From contig JACZVV010000006.1 in the NCBI GenBank assembly GCA_022572465.1, positions 1 to 51,789 of the forward strand: DNA of 51,789 nucleotides. Reading direction: 5' to 3'. The translations under genes were made by a program, and so were the position numbers. The DNA comes from Chloroflexota bacterium. Its GTDB lineage: Bacteria > Chloroflexota > Dehalococcoidia > SHYB01. The notes under the pieces were generated by a model. The model was given only the letters and a program-made list of their open reading frames with translations. It did no database searches and was not told the origin of the DNA. This document shows positions 25,424-33,294 of this stretch, piece by piece. Numbering within the stretch: the first letter of the stretch is position 1; each line of letters starts with the position of its first letter.

Positions 25424-27373
25424 CTACAGGTTCTCGATGTACACCGGCTCGATGGTCTCCGCCGGCTCGAAACGGAAGATGCGCGAGTAGAAGTAGAGCT
25501 CCGCGGCCAGGGCCCGCTGCTGCGTCTCGGCCTTGCGGAACCCGTGCTGCTCGCCTTCGAACGTCAGGTAGGCGAAGGGCACGCCATTGCGGCGCAGCGC
25601 CTCCACCATCGCCTCGGCTTGAGACGGCGGAACGATCTCGTCCTCCAGGCCCTGAAGCAGGATCACCGGGCACGTAATCCTATCGGCGAAATGGATCGGC
25701 GAACGCGCCCGGTAGAGCTCCCGCGCCTCGGGGTAAGGGCCGATGAGGCCGTCGAGGTACCGCGCCTCGAACTTGTGGGTGTCCTTGGCCAGTGTCTCGG
25801 CGTCGGCGACCCCGTAGTGGCTGGCGCCGGCGGCAAAGACGTCATGGAAGGTCAGGGCGCACAGGGTCGTGTAGCCGCCCGCGCTTCCTCCCCGTATCGC
25901 CATCCGCCGCCGGTCCACCTGACCCTGGTCCGCCAGGTAGCGAGCCGCGTTGACGCAATCGTTGGTGTCCACCACGCCCCACTGGCCGTTGAGCCGCTCC
26001 CGGTACGCCCTCCCGTAGCCGGTGCTGCCGCCGTAGTCCACGTCCGCCACCGCGAAGCCTCGACTGGTCCAGAACTGCGTTGCGAGCGACAGCGCGGCGC
26101 TGGCCGCCCCGGTCGGCCCGCCGTGGCTCATCACCAGGAGTGGCGGCAGCTCTTCCGTCGCTCCGGCGTAGTCGCGGTTGGCCGGCCGGTAGAACAGCAT
26201 ATGGGCCGTGAGACCGTCCGCCGTTGGAAACTCGATATGCCGGGGCTGTGAAATGAACCCCGCGTCGACGTCGGTGGCGAGACTGCGTTTGACCACCTCC
26301 ATCTCGCCACTGGAAACGTCCAACGTCGCCACCGACACCGGCTCGGAGGCGGAGCCGGCGACGAACCACAGCCGGTCACCGCCGTCGCTTTTGAGAAAGG
26401 GCGCCCAGACCGAGTTGAGCGCAACATCCAACGGCTCCACCCGGCCCCCTCCGGCCGGAATCACGCCAAGCCGGCCCACGCCATCCTCGATGTAGTAGCA
26501 GGCGATACGCCCGCCCGAAAGGAAGGCATACTGGGAGAGGGCGAAGCCCCACTGAGGCCAGCCGAACTCCGCCTCCATGGGCGCCAGGGGCTCGATCCGG
26601 CCCTGGGCCTCGCGATACAGATTCCACCATCCGGACCGGTCTGACACGAAATACAGCCCGCCGCCGGGTCCCCACTCGGGCTGGAAGATGGACTCCCTCG
26701 TCCCTCCGGCGACCAGACGATGGTCCCGCAAAGTCCCGCCGGGCTCCAGCGAGGCGGTCCACAGCTCGGCGCCGTCCCACGGCATCCCCGGGTGGTCCCA
26801 CACGAGCCAGGCCAGCCATCGGCCGTCGGGGCTGATCCGCGGCGACGAGCAGAAGTCGCGGCCTCCGGCGATGACCTCGACCCCGGCGGAACCGTCTGTG
26901 GCGAGCGTCACGATCTCGTTGATGACCGCTCCGCCGGCCTCGTGTCGCTCGCGCACGCACACCAGGCGCCGCCCATCCGGCGACAGCGTGGCGTCGGCGT
27001 AGCGTAGGGCGCGAGACGCAGCCGGTTCCGGCGTGATGGGCGCCGGCTCCTCACCAGGCGTCTGCCGGTACAGCCGCTGGTCGGTGAAGTTGGAGAAGAA
27101 CACCACGCCGTCACCGACCATAAAGGCCCCTCCGCCGTACTCGTGGACCAACGTGCGGACGTTGAACTCGGGCGGCGTCACGTCGGCGACCTCACCCCCG
27201 GCCGATCGGCGCACCAGGACGTTCCGGCCCCCCTCCAGCGCCCTGCCCTCCAGCCAGTAGACGTCGTTCCCCGAAGGCGTCACGTCGCTCAACGCCACCC
27301 TCGCCGACGCCACCAGCGCCGGGGTGATCGGCGAGCGCCACGAACCATAGGGCGCGACGGTTGGGGACGCCAC
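25424..27373 (-). CDS. S9 family (prolyl oligopeptidase-type) serine peptidase
   Basis: A 649-residue peptidase with a beta-propeller (residues about 30-370, repeats such as RISPDGRWLAWLVWDHPG) and a C-terminal alpha/beta hydrolase. The triad is Ser in IRGGSAGGYTTLCAL (about 496), Asp in LQGLEDEIVPPSQAE (about 578) and His in FEGEQHGFRKAE (about 607). It resembles acylaminoacyl/dipeptidyl peptidases. No signal peptide is seen, so it should be cytoplasmic and cleave short peptides. It starts at GTG directly after the hydroxyacid dehydrogenase stop, with GGGAGG seven bases before it inside that gene's end, so the two are probably co-transcribed. Confidence 0.93.
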   Translation of the reverse strand: MASPTVAPYGSWRSPITPALVASARVALSDVTPSGNDVYWLEGRALEGGRNVLVRRSAGGEVADVTPPEFNVRTLVHEYGGGAFMVGDGVVFFSNFTDQRLYRQTPGEEPAPITPEPAASRALRYADATLSPDGRRLVCVRERHEAGGAVINEIVTLATDGSAGVEVIAGGRDFCSSPRISPDGRWLAWLVWDHPGMPWDGAELWTASLEPGGTLRDHRLVAGGTRESIFQPEWGPGGGLYFVSDRSGWWNLYREAQGRIEPLAPMEAEFGWPQWGFALSQYAFLSGGRIACYYIEDGVGRLGVIPAGGGRVEPLDVALNSVWAPFLKSDGGDRLWFVAGSASEPVSVATLDVSSGEMEVVKRSLATDVDAGFISQPRHIEFPTADGLTAHMLFYRPANRDYAGATEELPPLLVMSHGGPTGAASAALSLATQFWTSRGFAVADVDYGGSTGYGRAYRERLNGQWGVVDTNDCVNAARYLADQGQVDRRRMAIRGGSAGGYTTLCALTFHDVFAAGASHYGVADAETLAKDTHKFEARYLDGLIGPYPEARELYRARSPIHFADRITCPVILLQGLEDEIVPPSQAEAMVEALRRNGVPFAYLTFEGEQHGFRKAETQQRALAAELYFYSRIFRFEPAETIEPVYIENL

Positions 27374-28360
27374 CTAGCGTCCTCCCCCGGCTTCAGGGTT
27401 GACGCAGTGAGTCGGCCGCCGGCCTTCGAGGACGTCGACAACGTTCTGGGCCGCCATCGTGGCCATCTTCAACCGCGTCGCCCGGCTGGCGCTGGCGATG
27501 TGCGGCGTCACCAGGACGTTGTCGAGCTTCAGCAACGGGTCGTTGGGAGCCATAGGCTCCGGGTCGGCGACGTCCAGGGCCGCCCCACCGAGGCGACCCG
27601 ACTCCAGCGCGGCAACCAGGGCCTGCTGGTCCACCACCTCGCCGCGGGCCGTGTTGATGAGGACGGCGTTGGGCCGCATGACGCCAAACTGGGCCTCGCC
27701 GATGAGGCGCCGCGTCTCCGGGTTCAGGGGCACGTGAAGGGAGACGTAGTCCGCTTGGGCCAGTAACGCTTCCAGCGTGGGTGCATATTCGATGCCCAGC
27801 CGCGTCTCGATCTCCGGCTTCCGGGTCCTGCTGCAATAGACCACCCGCATCTCGAACCCTCGGGCCATCGCGGCGACGATCTGTCCGATGCGCCCCAGGC
27901 CCACGATGCCCAGGGTTGCGTGGCGAAGGTCCGACCCGAGGAGCGTCATCGGGCCCCAGGTCTTCCAGCGCCCCTCTCGCACCATACGGTCGCCTTGGGG
28001 TATGCGGCGGGCGAAGGCCAGCATCAGGGCGAAGGCGAACTCGGCGGTGGTCTCGGTGAGAACCCCTGGCGTGTTGCCGACGTAGATCCCGCGACGCGAT
28101 GCCGCATTCACGTCGACGTTGTCATAGCCCACGGCCATGTTGCTGACGACCCTGAGCCGGGGCGCGTCGTCGAGAAGAGACTCGTCGATGCGGTCGGTCA
28201 GGAGACAGAACAGCCCGTCGGCTTCCCTCGCCTCCGCCCGGAGCCGGTCGTACGGCGGCGGCGTCTCCTCCGGCCAGACCGTGACCTCCGCCACCGTTGC
28301 GATGAGATCGACCGCCTCCTGAAAGACGGGCCGGCTCACGAATACTCGCGGCCCGGTCAT
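27374..28360 (-). CDS. D-2-hydroxyacid dehydrogenase (glyoxylate/hydroxypyruvate reductase type)
   Basis: A 328-residue NAD(P)-dependent dehydrogenase. The nucleotide-binding motif is LGIVGLGRIGQIVAAMARGF (about residue 150). The catalytic residues are Arg in INTARGEVVDQ (about 237), Glu in ALDVADPEPM (about 266) and His in VTPHIASASRATR (about 288). VVSNMAVGYDNVDVNAASRRG is the usual substrate-domain loop. It would interconvert a 2-oxoacid and a D-2-hydroxyacid, with glyoxylate, hydroxypyruvate or a bulkier acid possible. It lies between a small conserved gene (15 bases upstream) and the S9 peptidase, in one transcription unit. Confidence 0.93.
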   Translation of the reverse strand: MTGPRVFVSRPVFQEAVDLIATVAEVTVWPEETPPPYDRLRAEAREADGLFCLLTDRIDESLLDDAPRLRVVSNMAVGYDNVDVNAASRRGIYVGNTPGVLTETTAEFAFALMLAFARRIPQGDRMVREGRWKTWGPMTLLGSDLRHATLGIVGLGRIGQIVAAMARGFEMRVVYCSRTRKPEIETRLGIEYAPTLEALLAQADYVSLHVPLNPETRRLIGEAQFGVMRPNAVLINTARGEVVDQQALVAALESGRLGGAALDVADPEPMAPNDPLLKLDNVLVTPHIASASRATRLKMATMAAQNVVDVLEGRRPTHCVNPEAGGGR

Positions 28361-28375
28361 CGAGGTGGGCGCGGA

Positions 28376-28768
28376 CTATGCAACCGGCGCCGTGGCCGCC
28401 ACCGCATCGCGCACCTGCGCCCAGTCGGCGGCCAGCGCCTCCCGATCGACGGCCCGCGACAGCTCGGTGAAGCCCGCCGTGGCCAGCATCTCGGGGATGT
28501 GCTCGCGAATCTGGGCCATGGACCAGTCCAGCCCGTCGCCGACGGTCGCCGGGTCCAGCTTCAAAATCTCCGGCGAGCTGGGCGGCATGTGGTAGTGCGG
28601 CGCTTTCCTGAAGCAGTCGAAACGCAGCACCTGCGTCGACTCGCCATCGACGTCGCCGTACACCTCGATGGTTGGGCCCCCGTCGTCTTGCAGGCTCCGG
28701 TGCATGACCTCGAAGCGGAGCCCGCCGATCTCGACGGTCTGCTTCTTGCTGTCTTCGTGGGTAGCCAC
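28376..28768 (-). CDS. Small conserved protein of unknown function
   Basis: A 130-residue soluble protein. I recognise no family with certainty. It begins VATHEDSKKQTVEIGGLRFEV and continues with a beta-rich half (EVYGDVDGESTQVLRFDCF), a histidine-rich turn APHYHMPPSSPEI, then helices (GLDWSMAQIREHIPEML, ADWAQVRDAVAAT). The HYHMPP segment could bind a metal or small molecule; this is inference. GTG 28768 follows AGGAGG at five bases, which rules out the longer ATG start in the track. It heads the unit with the hydroxyacid dehydrogenase and S9 peptidase. A TACAAT sequence at 28818-28823 on the minus strand may be its -10 box. Confidence 0.7.
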   Translation of the reverse strand: MATHEDSKKQTVEIGGLRFEVMHRSLQDDGGPTIEVYGDVDGESTQVLRFDCFRKAPHYHMPPSSPEILKLDPATVGDGLDWSMAQIREHIPEMLATAGFTELSRAVDREALAADWAQVRDAVAATAPVA

Positions 28769-28886
28769 TGACTCCTCCTCTGCCGGTAGTCGCGCCCCTC
28801 TGCCGATGGTCTTGCCCATTGTACACAAGTGCGCGAGGGTGCGAGGCCCCGGCAGGTTCGCGGCCGGTTATGCTCGTTCGCGACGG

Positions 28887-28906
28887 GATCCCGGCTCGCC
28901 GGGATC
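28887..28906 (-). terminator. Hairpin just after the glutamate dehydrogenase gene
   Basis: A perfect 9-bp inverted repeat, GATCCCGGC and GCCGGGATC with a 2-base spacer, sits 12 bases past the stop at 28919. No T-tract follows it, so termination is only probable. Confidence 0.4.
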
Positions 28907-28918
28907 TCGCTGCCTTGG

Positions 28919-30172
28919 CTACACGAACCCTCGGATCTCGGCGGCGCGAGCCACTCGCTGGACGGCCACGGCCATCGAGGCCTGACGCATGGTGATGCTC
29001 TGCCCATCGACCCGTGCCTGGACGGTGTCGAGAGCCCCGATGATGATGCGTTTCAGCTCGACGTTGACCCGCTCTTCATCCCACCGGTATTGCTGGATGT
29101 TCTGCACCCACTCGAAGTAAGAGACGATGACGCCGCCGGCGTTGGCCAGCACGTCGGGGATCACCAGGATGCCACGGTCGTTGAACACGTCGTCGGCCGC
29201 CGGTGTCGACGGATGGTTGGCCGCTTCGAGGACCACCCGGGCTTTGATCCGTGGGGCGTTCTCTTGCGTGATGACCCGCTCCACGGCGGCCGGGACCAGG
29301 ACGTCGCACGGCAGCTCCAGCAGCTCCTGGTTCGTCACCGGCTCCGCGCCTGGAAACCGGACGACGCTTCCGGCTTCTTTCTGGTGGGCCAAGAGCTGCT
29401 CAACGTCCAAACCCTTCGGATCGTAGACGCCGCCACGCACGTCGCTCACCGCCACCACGTTGAAACCGAGAGGCGGCAGCAGCCGAGCGATCCAGGAGCC
29501 GACCTGCCCAAACCCCTGAATGACCACCTGGGCCCCCTGGACCGCCATCTCGCGGTGCTTCATCGCCTCCTCCAGCACGAAGACCGCGCCCCGGCCCGGC
29601 GCGGCGGTCCGGCCGTAAGAGCCGCCCAGCTCGATCGGCTTCCCCGTAACGATGGCCGGCGAATGGCCCTCGATCTGGCCGAAGGCGTCCATCATCCACG
29701 CCATCGTCTGGGAATCGGTGCCCATGTCCGGCGCGGGGATGTCCCGGTTCACCCCCAGGATGTGGTGGATGTTGGCGGTAAACCGCCGGGTCAGCCGATT
29801 GAGCTCGTTGGTGGTGAGCGCGCGAGGGTTGCACTGGACGCCGCCCTTGGCGCCGCCGAACGGGATGTCGACCAACGCCGTTTTCCACGTCATCAGCGAG
29901 GCCAGGGCGCGGACCTCGTCGATATCGGCGTCGAGATGGTAGCGGATCCCTCCCTTGTAAGGCCCCCTCGCCGCATTGTACTGGACGCGGTAGCCAGTGA
30001 AGTTTTGCACTTTCCCGTTGTCCAGCCGCACCGGCACGGAAACGGTCAGCTCCCGCCAGGGCCGGCGAAGGATCTCTCGCAGGCTGTCGTCCAGCTCAAG
30101 GTGGTCCGCCGCCCAATCGAAAACGGAGCAGACCTCCTCGAAAGCGCTGACCTTTTCCGCCATGTTGCTCAT
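28919..30172 (-). CDS. gdhA: Glu/Leu/Phe/Val dehydrogenase (glutamate dehydrogenase)
   Basis: A 417-residue dehydrogenase for oxidative deamination of glutamate or reductive amination of 2-oxoglutarate. The dimerisation/substrate domain carries GPYKGGIRYHLDADIDEV (substrate Lys, about 72) and MTWKTALVDIPFGGAKGGV (catalytic Lys, about 97-111). The nucleotide domain has VVIQGFGQVGSWIARLL (about 212) and ends VARAAEIRGF. Length fits the hexameric bacterial/archaeal NAD-GDH group. ATG 30172 follows AAGGGGACG; the track start at 30265 overlaps the previous gene. It lies 32 bases after the dimeric-barrel protein gene. Glutamate rather than a branched amino acid is the likeliest substrate but is not proved. 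Confidence 0.92.
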   Translation of the reverse strand: MSNMAEKVSAFEEVCSVFDWAADHLELDDSLREILRRPWRELTVSVPVRLDNGKVQNFTGYRVQYNAARGPYKGGIRYHLDADIDEVRALASLMTWKTALVDIPFGGAKGGVQCNPRALTTNELNRLTRRFTANIHHILGVNRDIPAPDMGTDSQTMAWMMDAFGQIEGHSPAIVTGKPIELGGSYGRTAAPGRGAVFVLEEAMKHREMAVQGAQVVIQGFGQVGSWIARLLPPLGFNVVAVSDVRGGVYDPKGLDVEQLLAHQKEAGSVVRFPGAEPVTNQELLELPCDVLVPAAVERVITQENAPRIKARVVLEAANHPSTPAADDVFNDRGILVIPDVLANAGGVIVSYFEWVQNIQQYRWDEERVNVELKRIIIGALDTVQARVDGQSITMRQASMAVAVQRVARAAEIRGFV

Positions 30173-30204
30173 CGTCCCCTTTCGCTTACCAAGAAGCCAT
30201 CCCG

Positions 30205-30912
30205 TCACACCGGCTCCAGCGAGCGCATGAACGCATCGTAAGCCTGCGGCCCGGCCACGCCCCACACCCCATCATAGACTTCGCAGGCCCAGGACACCGT
30301 CGGCTCGCCTCCCTCGTAGACGTTCATCGAACGCGCGGGCTTGGCAGCGAGCTTCACCTCGGCCGCCGGCTCGAACTCCGGCCCAACCTGGGCGGCGGCC
30401 TCGCTCACGTGCGTCCGCATCGCGATGAACCGGTTCGCGTCCGTCATCGACCGCAGCGTCTCGTGGCTCACCAGTCCGGGCTGCCGCGCCATGACCGCCA
30501 CGAACGTGCGGCTGTACGCCTGCCAGGCGTCGAGCTTGCCCGGCCCCACGCCGCCCGAGACGTGGTGAACATACCGGCCGGCCGGCGCGAAGGTCGTCGG
30601 CCCGGCGAGACCCCACACCATGTCCCACAGCCTGTGCTCGGTCCAGCGCGCCGGGCTCGCGTAGAACCCGCCGTCCCGCGCGGGCTTGCCCGCGAGCTGC
30701 ACCTCCGCCGACTCCCGCGCCCGCAGAGCGTCCTCCTGGGTCAGCCACGTTCGTAGCGAGATGAATCTGTTGGACTCGTTGAGCAGACGCAGCACCCGGA
30801 ACGAGACGCCGCCGGGCTGCCGCGCTTGGACCGCGAGATAGTTGCGAACGTAGGACGCCCATTCGGCGAGCTTGCCCGGGGCGACCTCGAACTCGACGTG
30901 CTGCACGTACAC
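30205..30912 (-). CDS. Two-domain dimeric alpha/beta-barrel (NIPSNAP/ABM-like) protein
   Basis: A protein of about 235 residues made of two similar halves of about 100 residues. VEFEVAPGKLAEWASYVRNY, RQPGGVSFRVLR and NESNRFISLRTW in the first half correspond to VSGGVGPGKLDAWQAYSRTF, RQPGLVSHETLR and TDANRFIAMRTH in the second. This is the layout of NIPSNAP or antibiotic-monooxygenase-like barrels, where a tandem copy makes a pseudo-dimer. No catalytic role can be named. The start is uncertain: the track ORF runs back into the 37-bp repeat cluster and that part is not protein-like, so I use GTG 30912, with GTG 30906 as an alternative. Confidence 0.7.
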   Translation of the reverse strand: MYVQHVEFEVAPGKLAEWASYVRNYLAVQARQPGGVSFRVLRLLNESNRFISLRTWLTQEDALRARESAEVQLAGKPARDGGFYASPARWTEHRLWDMVWGLAGPTTFAPAGRYVHHVSGGVGPGKLDAWQAYSRTFVAVMARQPGLVSHETLRSMTDANRFIAMRTHVSEAAAQVGPEFEPAAEVKLAAKPARSMNVYEGGEPTVSWACEVYDGVWGVAGPQAYDAFMRSLEPV

Positions 30913-30950
30913 CGCGCGCTTACCCGTCGAGGCCGATGAGAGCGACCGTG

Positions 30951-31053
30951 GGCGGCTGAGCCGTATCAGGTGGCTGAGCCACATCGGCATTTCCGGACCA
31001 ATTTTGATGCGGCTCAGCCGCTTGAGCCGCATCGACATTTCCGGACCACGCGG
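30951..31053. repeat. 37-bp repeat cluster A
   Basis: One degenerate full unit (31017-31053), one 32-base unit (30969-31000) and a truncated one (30951-30968) of the family GGCGGCTGAGCCAC...CATTTCCGG...CGCGG. A perfect 11-bp inverted repeat (GATGCGGCTCA / TGAGCCGCATC, 6-base loop, 31006-31033) joins two units. It lies upstream of the dimeric-barrel gene. Confidence 0.8.
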
Positions 31054-31117
31054 GAACGACTCCCGGCTCGCTGATGACTTGGGTATGCATGGCGAGGATC
31101 ATGGCGCGACCGCGGCG

Positions 31118-32488
31118 TCAGCGCGACGCCAGCCCAGCCTCTTGAACGGCGGCCTCCATCGCTCGAACGTAAGCGGCCAGGTGCTCCTCCTCCATCGGAG
31201 CGCTCACCGAGCCGCGGGAGGTCTTCACCTGATGGATCCCGTGGCGGGGCAGAACGTTCATGATCTGCCGCAGCTTGTCTGCGTCGCCGGTGGACGCCGT
31301 CTCATAGTTGTAGACCTCGTTTGGAGTAACGTGGAAGCAGAAGAGTTGGCCCACGCCCGTGACCTGGATCGGCGCCCCCAGGTCGTCGAACAGCTCGCGG
31401 AGCATCGAGCGCAGCCGGTCGCCCAGCCGGTGGAGCCGTTGGTAGACCTCCGGCGTCATGGCCTCCTGTTGCGCCAGGCCGGCCACCATCGAGAGGGGGT
31501 GTCCGGCGAAGGTCCCGCCGTGGTTCACGTAGGGCATGCGCTTGTTCAGGTCGAAGACCTCCATCACCTCTTCACTCCCACCGACGCAGCCGATGGGCAT
31601 CCCCCCTCCGATCACCTTGCCGCAGCAGGTCATGTCGGGCGTCACCCCGTAGTGCTCCTGGGCCCCGCCCGGCGCGATCCCCAGGCTGATCATCTCGTCG
31701 AACACCAGCAGGATGCCGTAACGGCGGGTGATATCGCGCAGGAACTGAAGGAAGCCGTCCCTGGGAGGGATCATGCCCGCGGACCCCATCACCGGCTCGA
31801 CGAAGACGGCGGCCAGATCGTCCTTGTTCCGCTCGATGACCCTTTCGCAGAAGGCTGGATCGTTGAACGAAAGGAGCAGCGTTCCTTCGAACACCTCCGG
31901 CGGAATGCCGATCACCGCCTCCTTCACGGGGTCGTAGTCGCTGGTCGAGGGCACGCCCGACGACATGAGGCCCAGCGACGTCGAGAGCACGTCGTTGGTG
32001 CCGTGGAAGCCGCCCTGCATCTTGGCGATCTTGCTCCGGCCGGTGAAGACCCTGGCGCCTCGGGCGGCGAACATCGTCGCCTCGGTCCCGGAGCAGCAGA
32101 ACCGCAGCTTCTCCACCGACGGGATTCGACGGCACAGCGTCTCGGCCAGCCGCCACTCCGTCTCGTTGTGGGCCGTGAAGAACGTCCCCTTCTCCAGCTG
32201 CCGCGCCATGGCCTCGCGGATGGCGGCGTGATTGTGGCCCAGAGGAAGCGCGAAGCTGGCGTTGATGAAATCGACGTAGCGGTTCCCATCGACGTCCCAC
32301 ACGTAGCAGCCCTCGCCCCGGTCGATGAAGATGGGGTAGTCGCCGGAGAAGATGCCGCCGCGGGTCGATCCCCCGGCGATGGATTGGCGCTGCCGCTCGA
32401 ACGCCTCTCTCGATCCGCGGGTAGCCGACAGAAAGTCGTCGCCCTCAGGCGACAACGGCGGGGTCTGGGACCGGGGTTGCTTCTGCAT
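31118..32488 (-). CDS. Class III aminotransferase, glutamate-1-semialdehyde aminomutase-like
   Basis: A 456-residue PLP enzyme. YPIFIDRGEGCYVWDVDGNR and YVDFINASFALPLGHNHAAI are the family opening. SGTEATMFAARGARVFTGRSK (phosphate site), LLVFDEMIS (Asp to the pyridine N, about 245) and CCGKVIGGGMPIGCVGG (Schiff-base Lys, about 291) are in order, and NHGGTFAGHPLSM closes the active site. It resembles HemL but is longer at the N-terminus and stands apart from any haem gene, so an aminotransferase or aminomutase on another substrate is as likely. It is transcribed from the promoter at 32661-32689 with a leader of about 165 bases. Confidence 0.88.
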   Translation of the reverse strand: MQKQPRSQTPPLSPEGDDFLSATRGSREAFERQRQSIAGGSTRGGIFSGDYPIFIDRGEGCYVWDVDGNRYVDFINASFALPLGHNHAAIREAMARQLEKGTFFTAHNETEWRLAETLCRRIPSVEKLRFCCSGTEATMFAARGARVFTGRSKIAKMQGGFHGTNDVLSTSLGLMSSGVPSTSDYDPVKEAVIGIPPEVFEGTLLLSFNDPAFCERVIERNKDDLAAVFVEPVMGSAGMIPPRDGFLQFLRDITRRYGILLVFDEMISLGIAPGGAQEHYGVTPDMTCCGKVIGGGMPIGCVGGSEEVMEVFDLNKRMPYVNHGGTFAGHPLSMVAGLAQQEAMTPEVYQRLHRLGDRLRSMLRELFDDLGAPIQVTGVGQLFCFHVTPNEVYNYETASTGDADKLRQIMNVLPRHGIHQVKTSRGSVSAPMEEEHLAAYVRAMEAAVQEAGLASR

Positions 32489-32543
32489 CGACCTTCCGCC
32501 TCCTACAAGCCATGCCGAAAATGGGGCCGCCAGATTGGGATCG

Positions 32544-32564
32544 CCCTCTCCCCGAGGGAGAGGG
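32544..32564. other. Hairpin in the aminotransferase leader
   Basis: A perfect 9-bp stem CCCTCTCCC / GGGAGAGGG with a 3-base loop. It lies downstream of the predicted minus-strand promoter and upstream of the aminotransferase start, so it would be in the 5' leader RNA. On the plus strand it precedes the other gene's promoter. Confidence 0.6.
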
Positions 32565-32660
32565 GATTTTGGGATTGCCTCCCGGCGCCGGCCCGCCTGC
32601 GTGGGCTAGGGTAATCACCGGCTCCGCCAACTTGGCTCCGCTCCTCGACGGATTGGCGCT

Positions 32661-32689
32661 ATGATAGCGGCCCCGGCCCCCTTTGAGAA
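32661..32689 (-). promoter_or_regulatory. Predicted sigma70-type promoter for the aminotransferase
   Basis: On the minus strand, TTCTCA (32684-32689) and TATCAT (32661-32666) are separated by 17 bases. It stands back to back with the plus-strand promoter at 32699. Confidence 0.5.
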
Positions 32690-32698
32690 GCGTCGCTC

Positions 32699-32727
32699 TT
32701 GTCAAACCGTCGCGGCCCCGATAGGAT
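32699..32727 (+). promoter_or_regulatory. Predicted sigma70-type promoter for the flavin reductase gene
   Basis: TTGTCA (32699-32704) and TAGGAT (32722-32727) with a 17-base spacer. The ATG at 32774 would have a leader of about 40 bases including TTGGAG. Confidence 0.6.
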
Positions 32728-32773
32728 GAGAGACCCGTTCCAACAGGGTCATATCCTACTCTTGGAGCCGCTG

Positions 32774-33265
32774 ATGAGCCCGGTTGCCGACAAAGACCTG
32801 TTCCGCAAGACGTGGGGTTGCTTCCCCACCGGCGTCACCGTCGTCACCTTTTACGAGGACGATGGGATCGTTCACGGCCTGACGGCCAACTCTGTATCCT
32901 CGGTGTCCTTGGACCCATTGCTGGTCCTGGTGTGCGTGGACCATACGGCCCGCAGCTTCCCCATCATGAGCAAGCGGGACCGGTTCGTGATGAGCATCCT
33001 CGCTCGGGACCAGGAGGCGGCGTCCAGCTTCTTCGCGCGCAGCGACACCGAGGGTTCGCCACCCTTCGAATTCCAGGACACCGGGTCGGGCAACCCGTAC
33101 CTCAAGGGGGCCGTGGCTTACATGGACTGCCAGGTCTACGCCAAGCACGTCGCTGGGGATCACACGATCTTCATCGGCAAAGTCGACGAGATCGAGATCT
33201 TCGGTGGAGAGCCCCTGGTCTTCTGCCAGGGCAAGTACACCGACATCGTGCCGCCCGGCAGCTAA
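32774..33265 (+). CDS. Flavin reductase-like domain protein
   Basis: A 163-residue FMN-binding split-barrel protein. KTWGCFPTGVTVVTFYEDDG (about residues 13-32) is the family motif, followed by VHGLTANSVSSVSLDPLLVLVC and FVMSILARDQEAASSFFA. VYAKHVAGDHTIFIGKVDEI (about 125-145) is the usual end. It would pass electrons from NAD(P)H to flavin, often as the reductase partner of a monooxygenase, but no oxygenase is adjacent. ATG 32774 follows GGAG; the track start at 32699 coincides with the promoter and is rejected. It is the only plus-strand gene in this part and ends 29 bases from convergent gyrA. Confidence 0.88.
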   Translation: MSPVADKDLFRKTWGCFPTGVTVVTFYEDDGIVHGLTANSVSSVSLDPLLVLVCVDHTARSFPIMSKRDRFVMSILARDQEAASSFFARSDTEGSPPFEFQDTGSGNPYLKGAVAYMDCQVYAKHVAGDHTIFIGKVDEIEIFGGEPLVFCQGKYTDIVPPGS

Positions 33266-33294
33266 GCCGGCCTCACGCCGCCTCGACACCGAGC

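Noticed and set aside
25321-25677. Plus-strand ORF with an AGGGAG site upstream of its ATG (MTSNSDDPGEDQ...)
   Set aside because: Most of it is antisense to the S9 peptidase C-terminus, which carries the catalytic Asp and His; the product turns into an Arg/Pro-rich shadow after the first 25 residues.
31118-32488. Calling the aminotransferase hemL
   Set aside because: It is HemL-like in motifs but longer at the N-terminus and without any tetrapyrrole genes nearby, so a specific name is not justified.
32544-32564. Terminator
   Set aside because: The stem is perfect, but it lies upstream of both neighbouring genes, so it ends no gene; a leader or repeat role is more likely.
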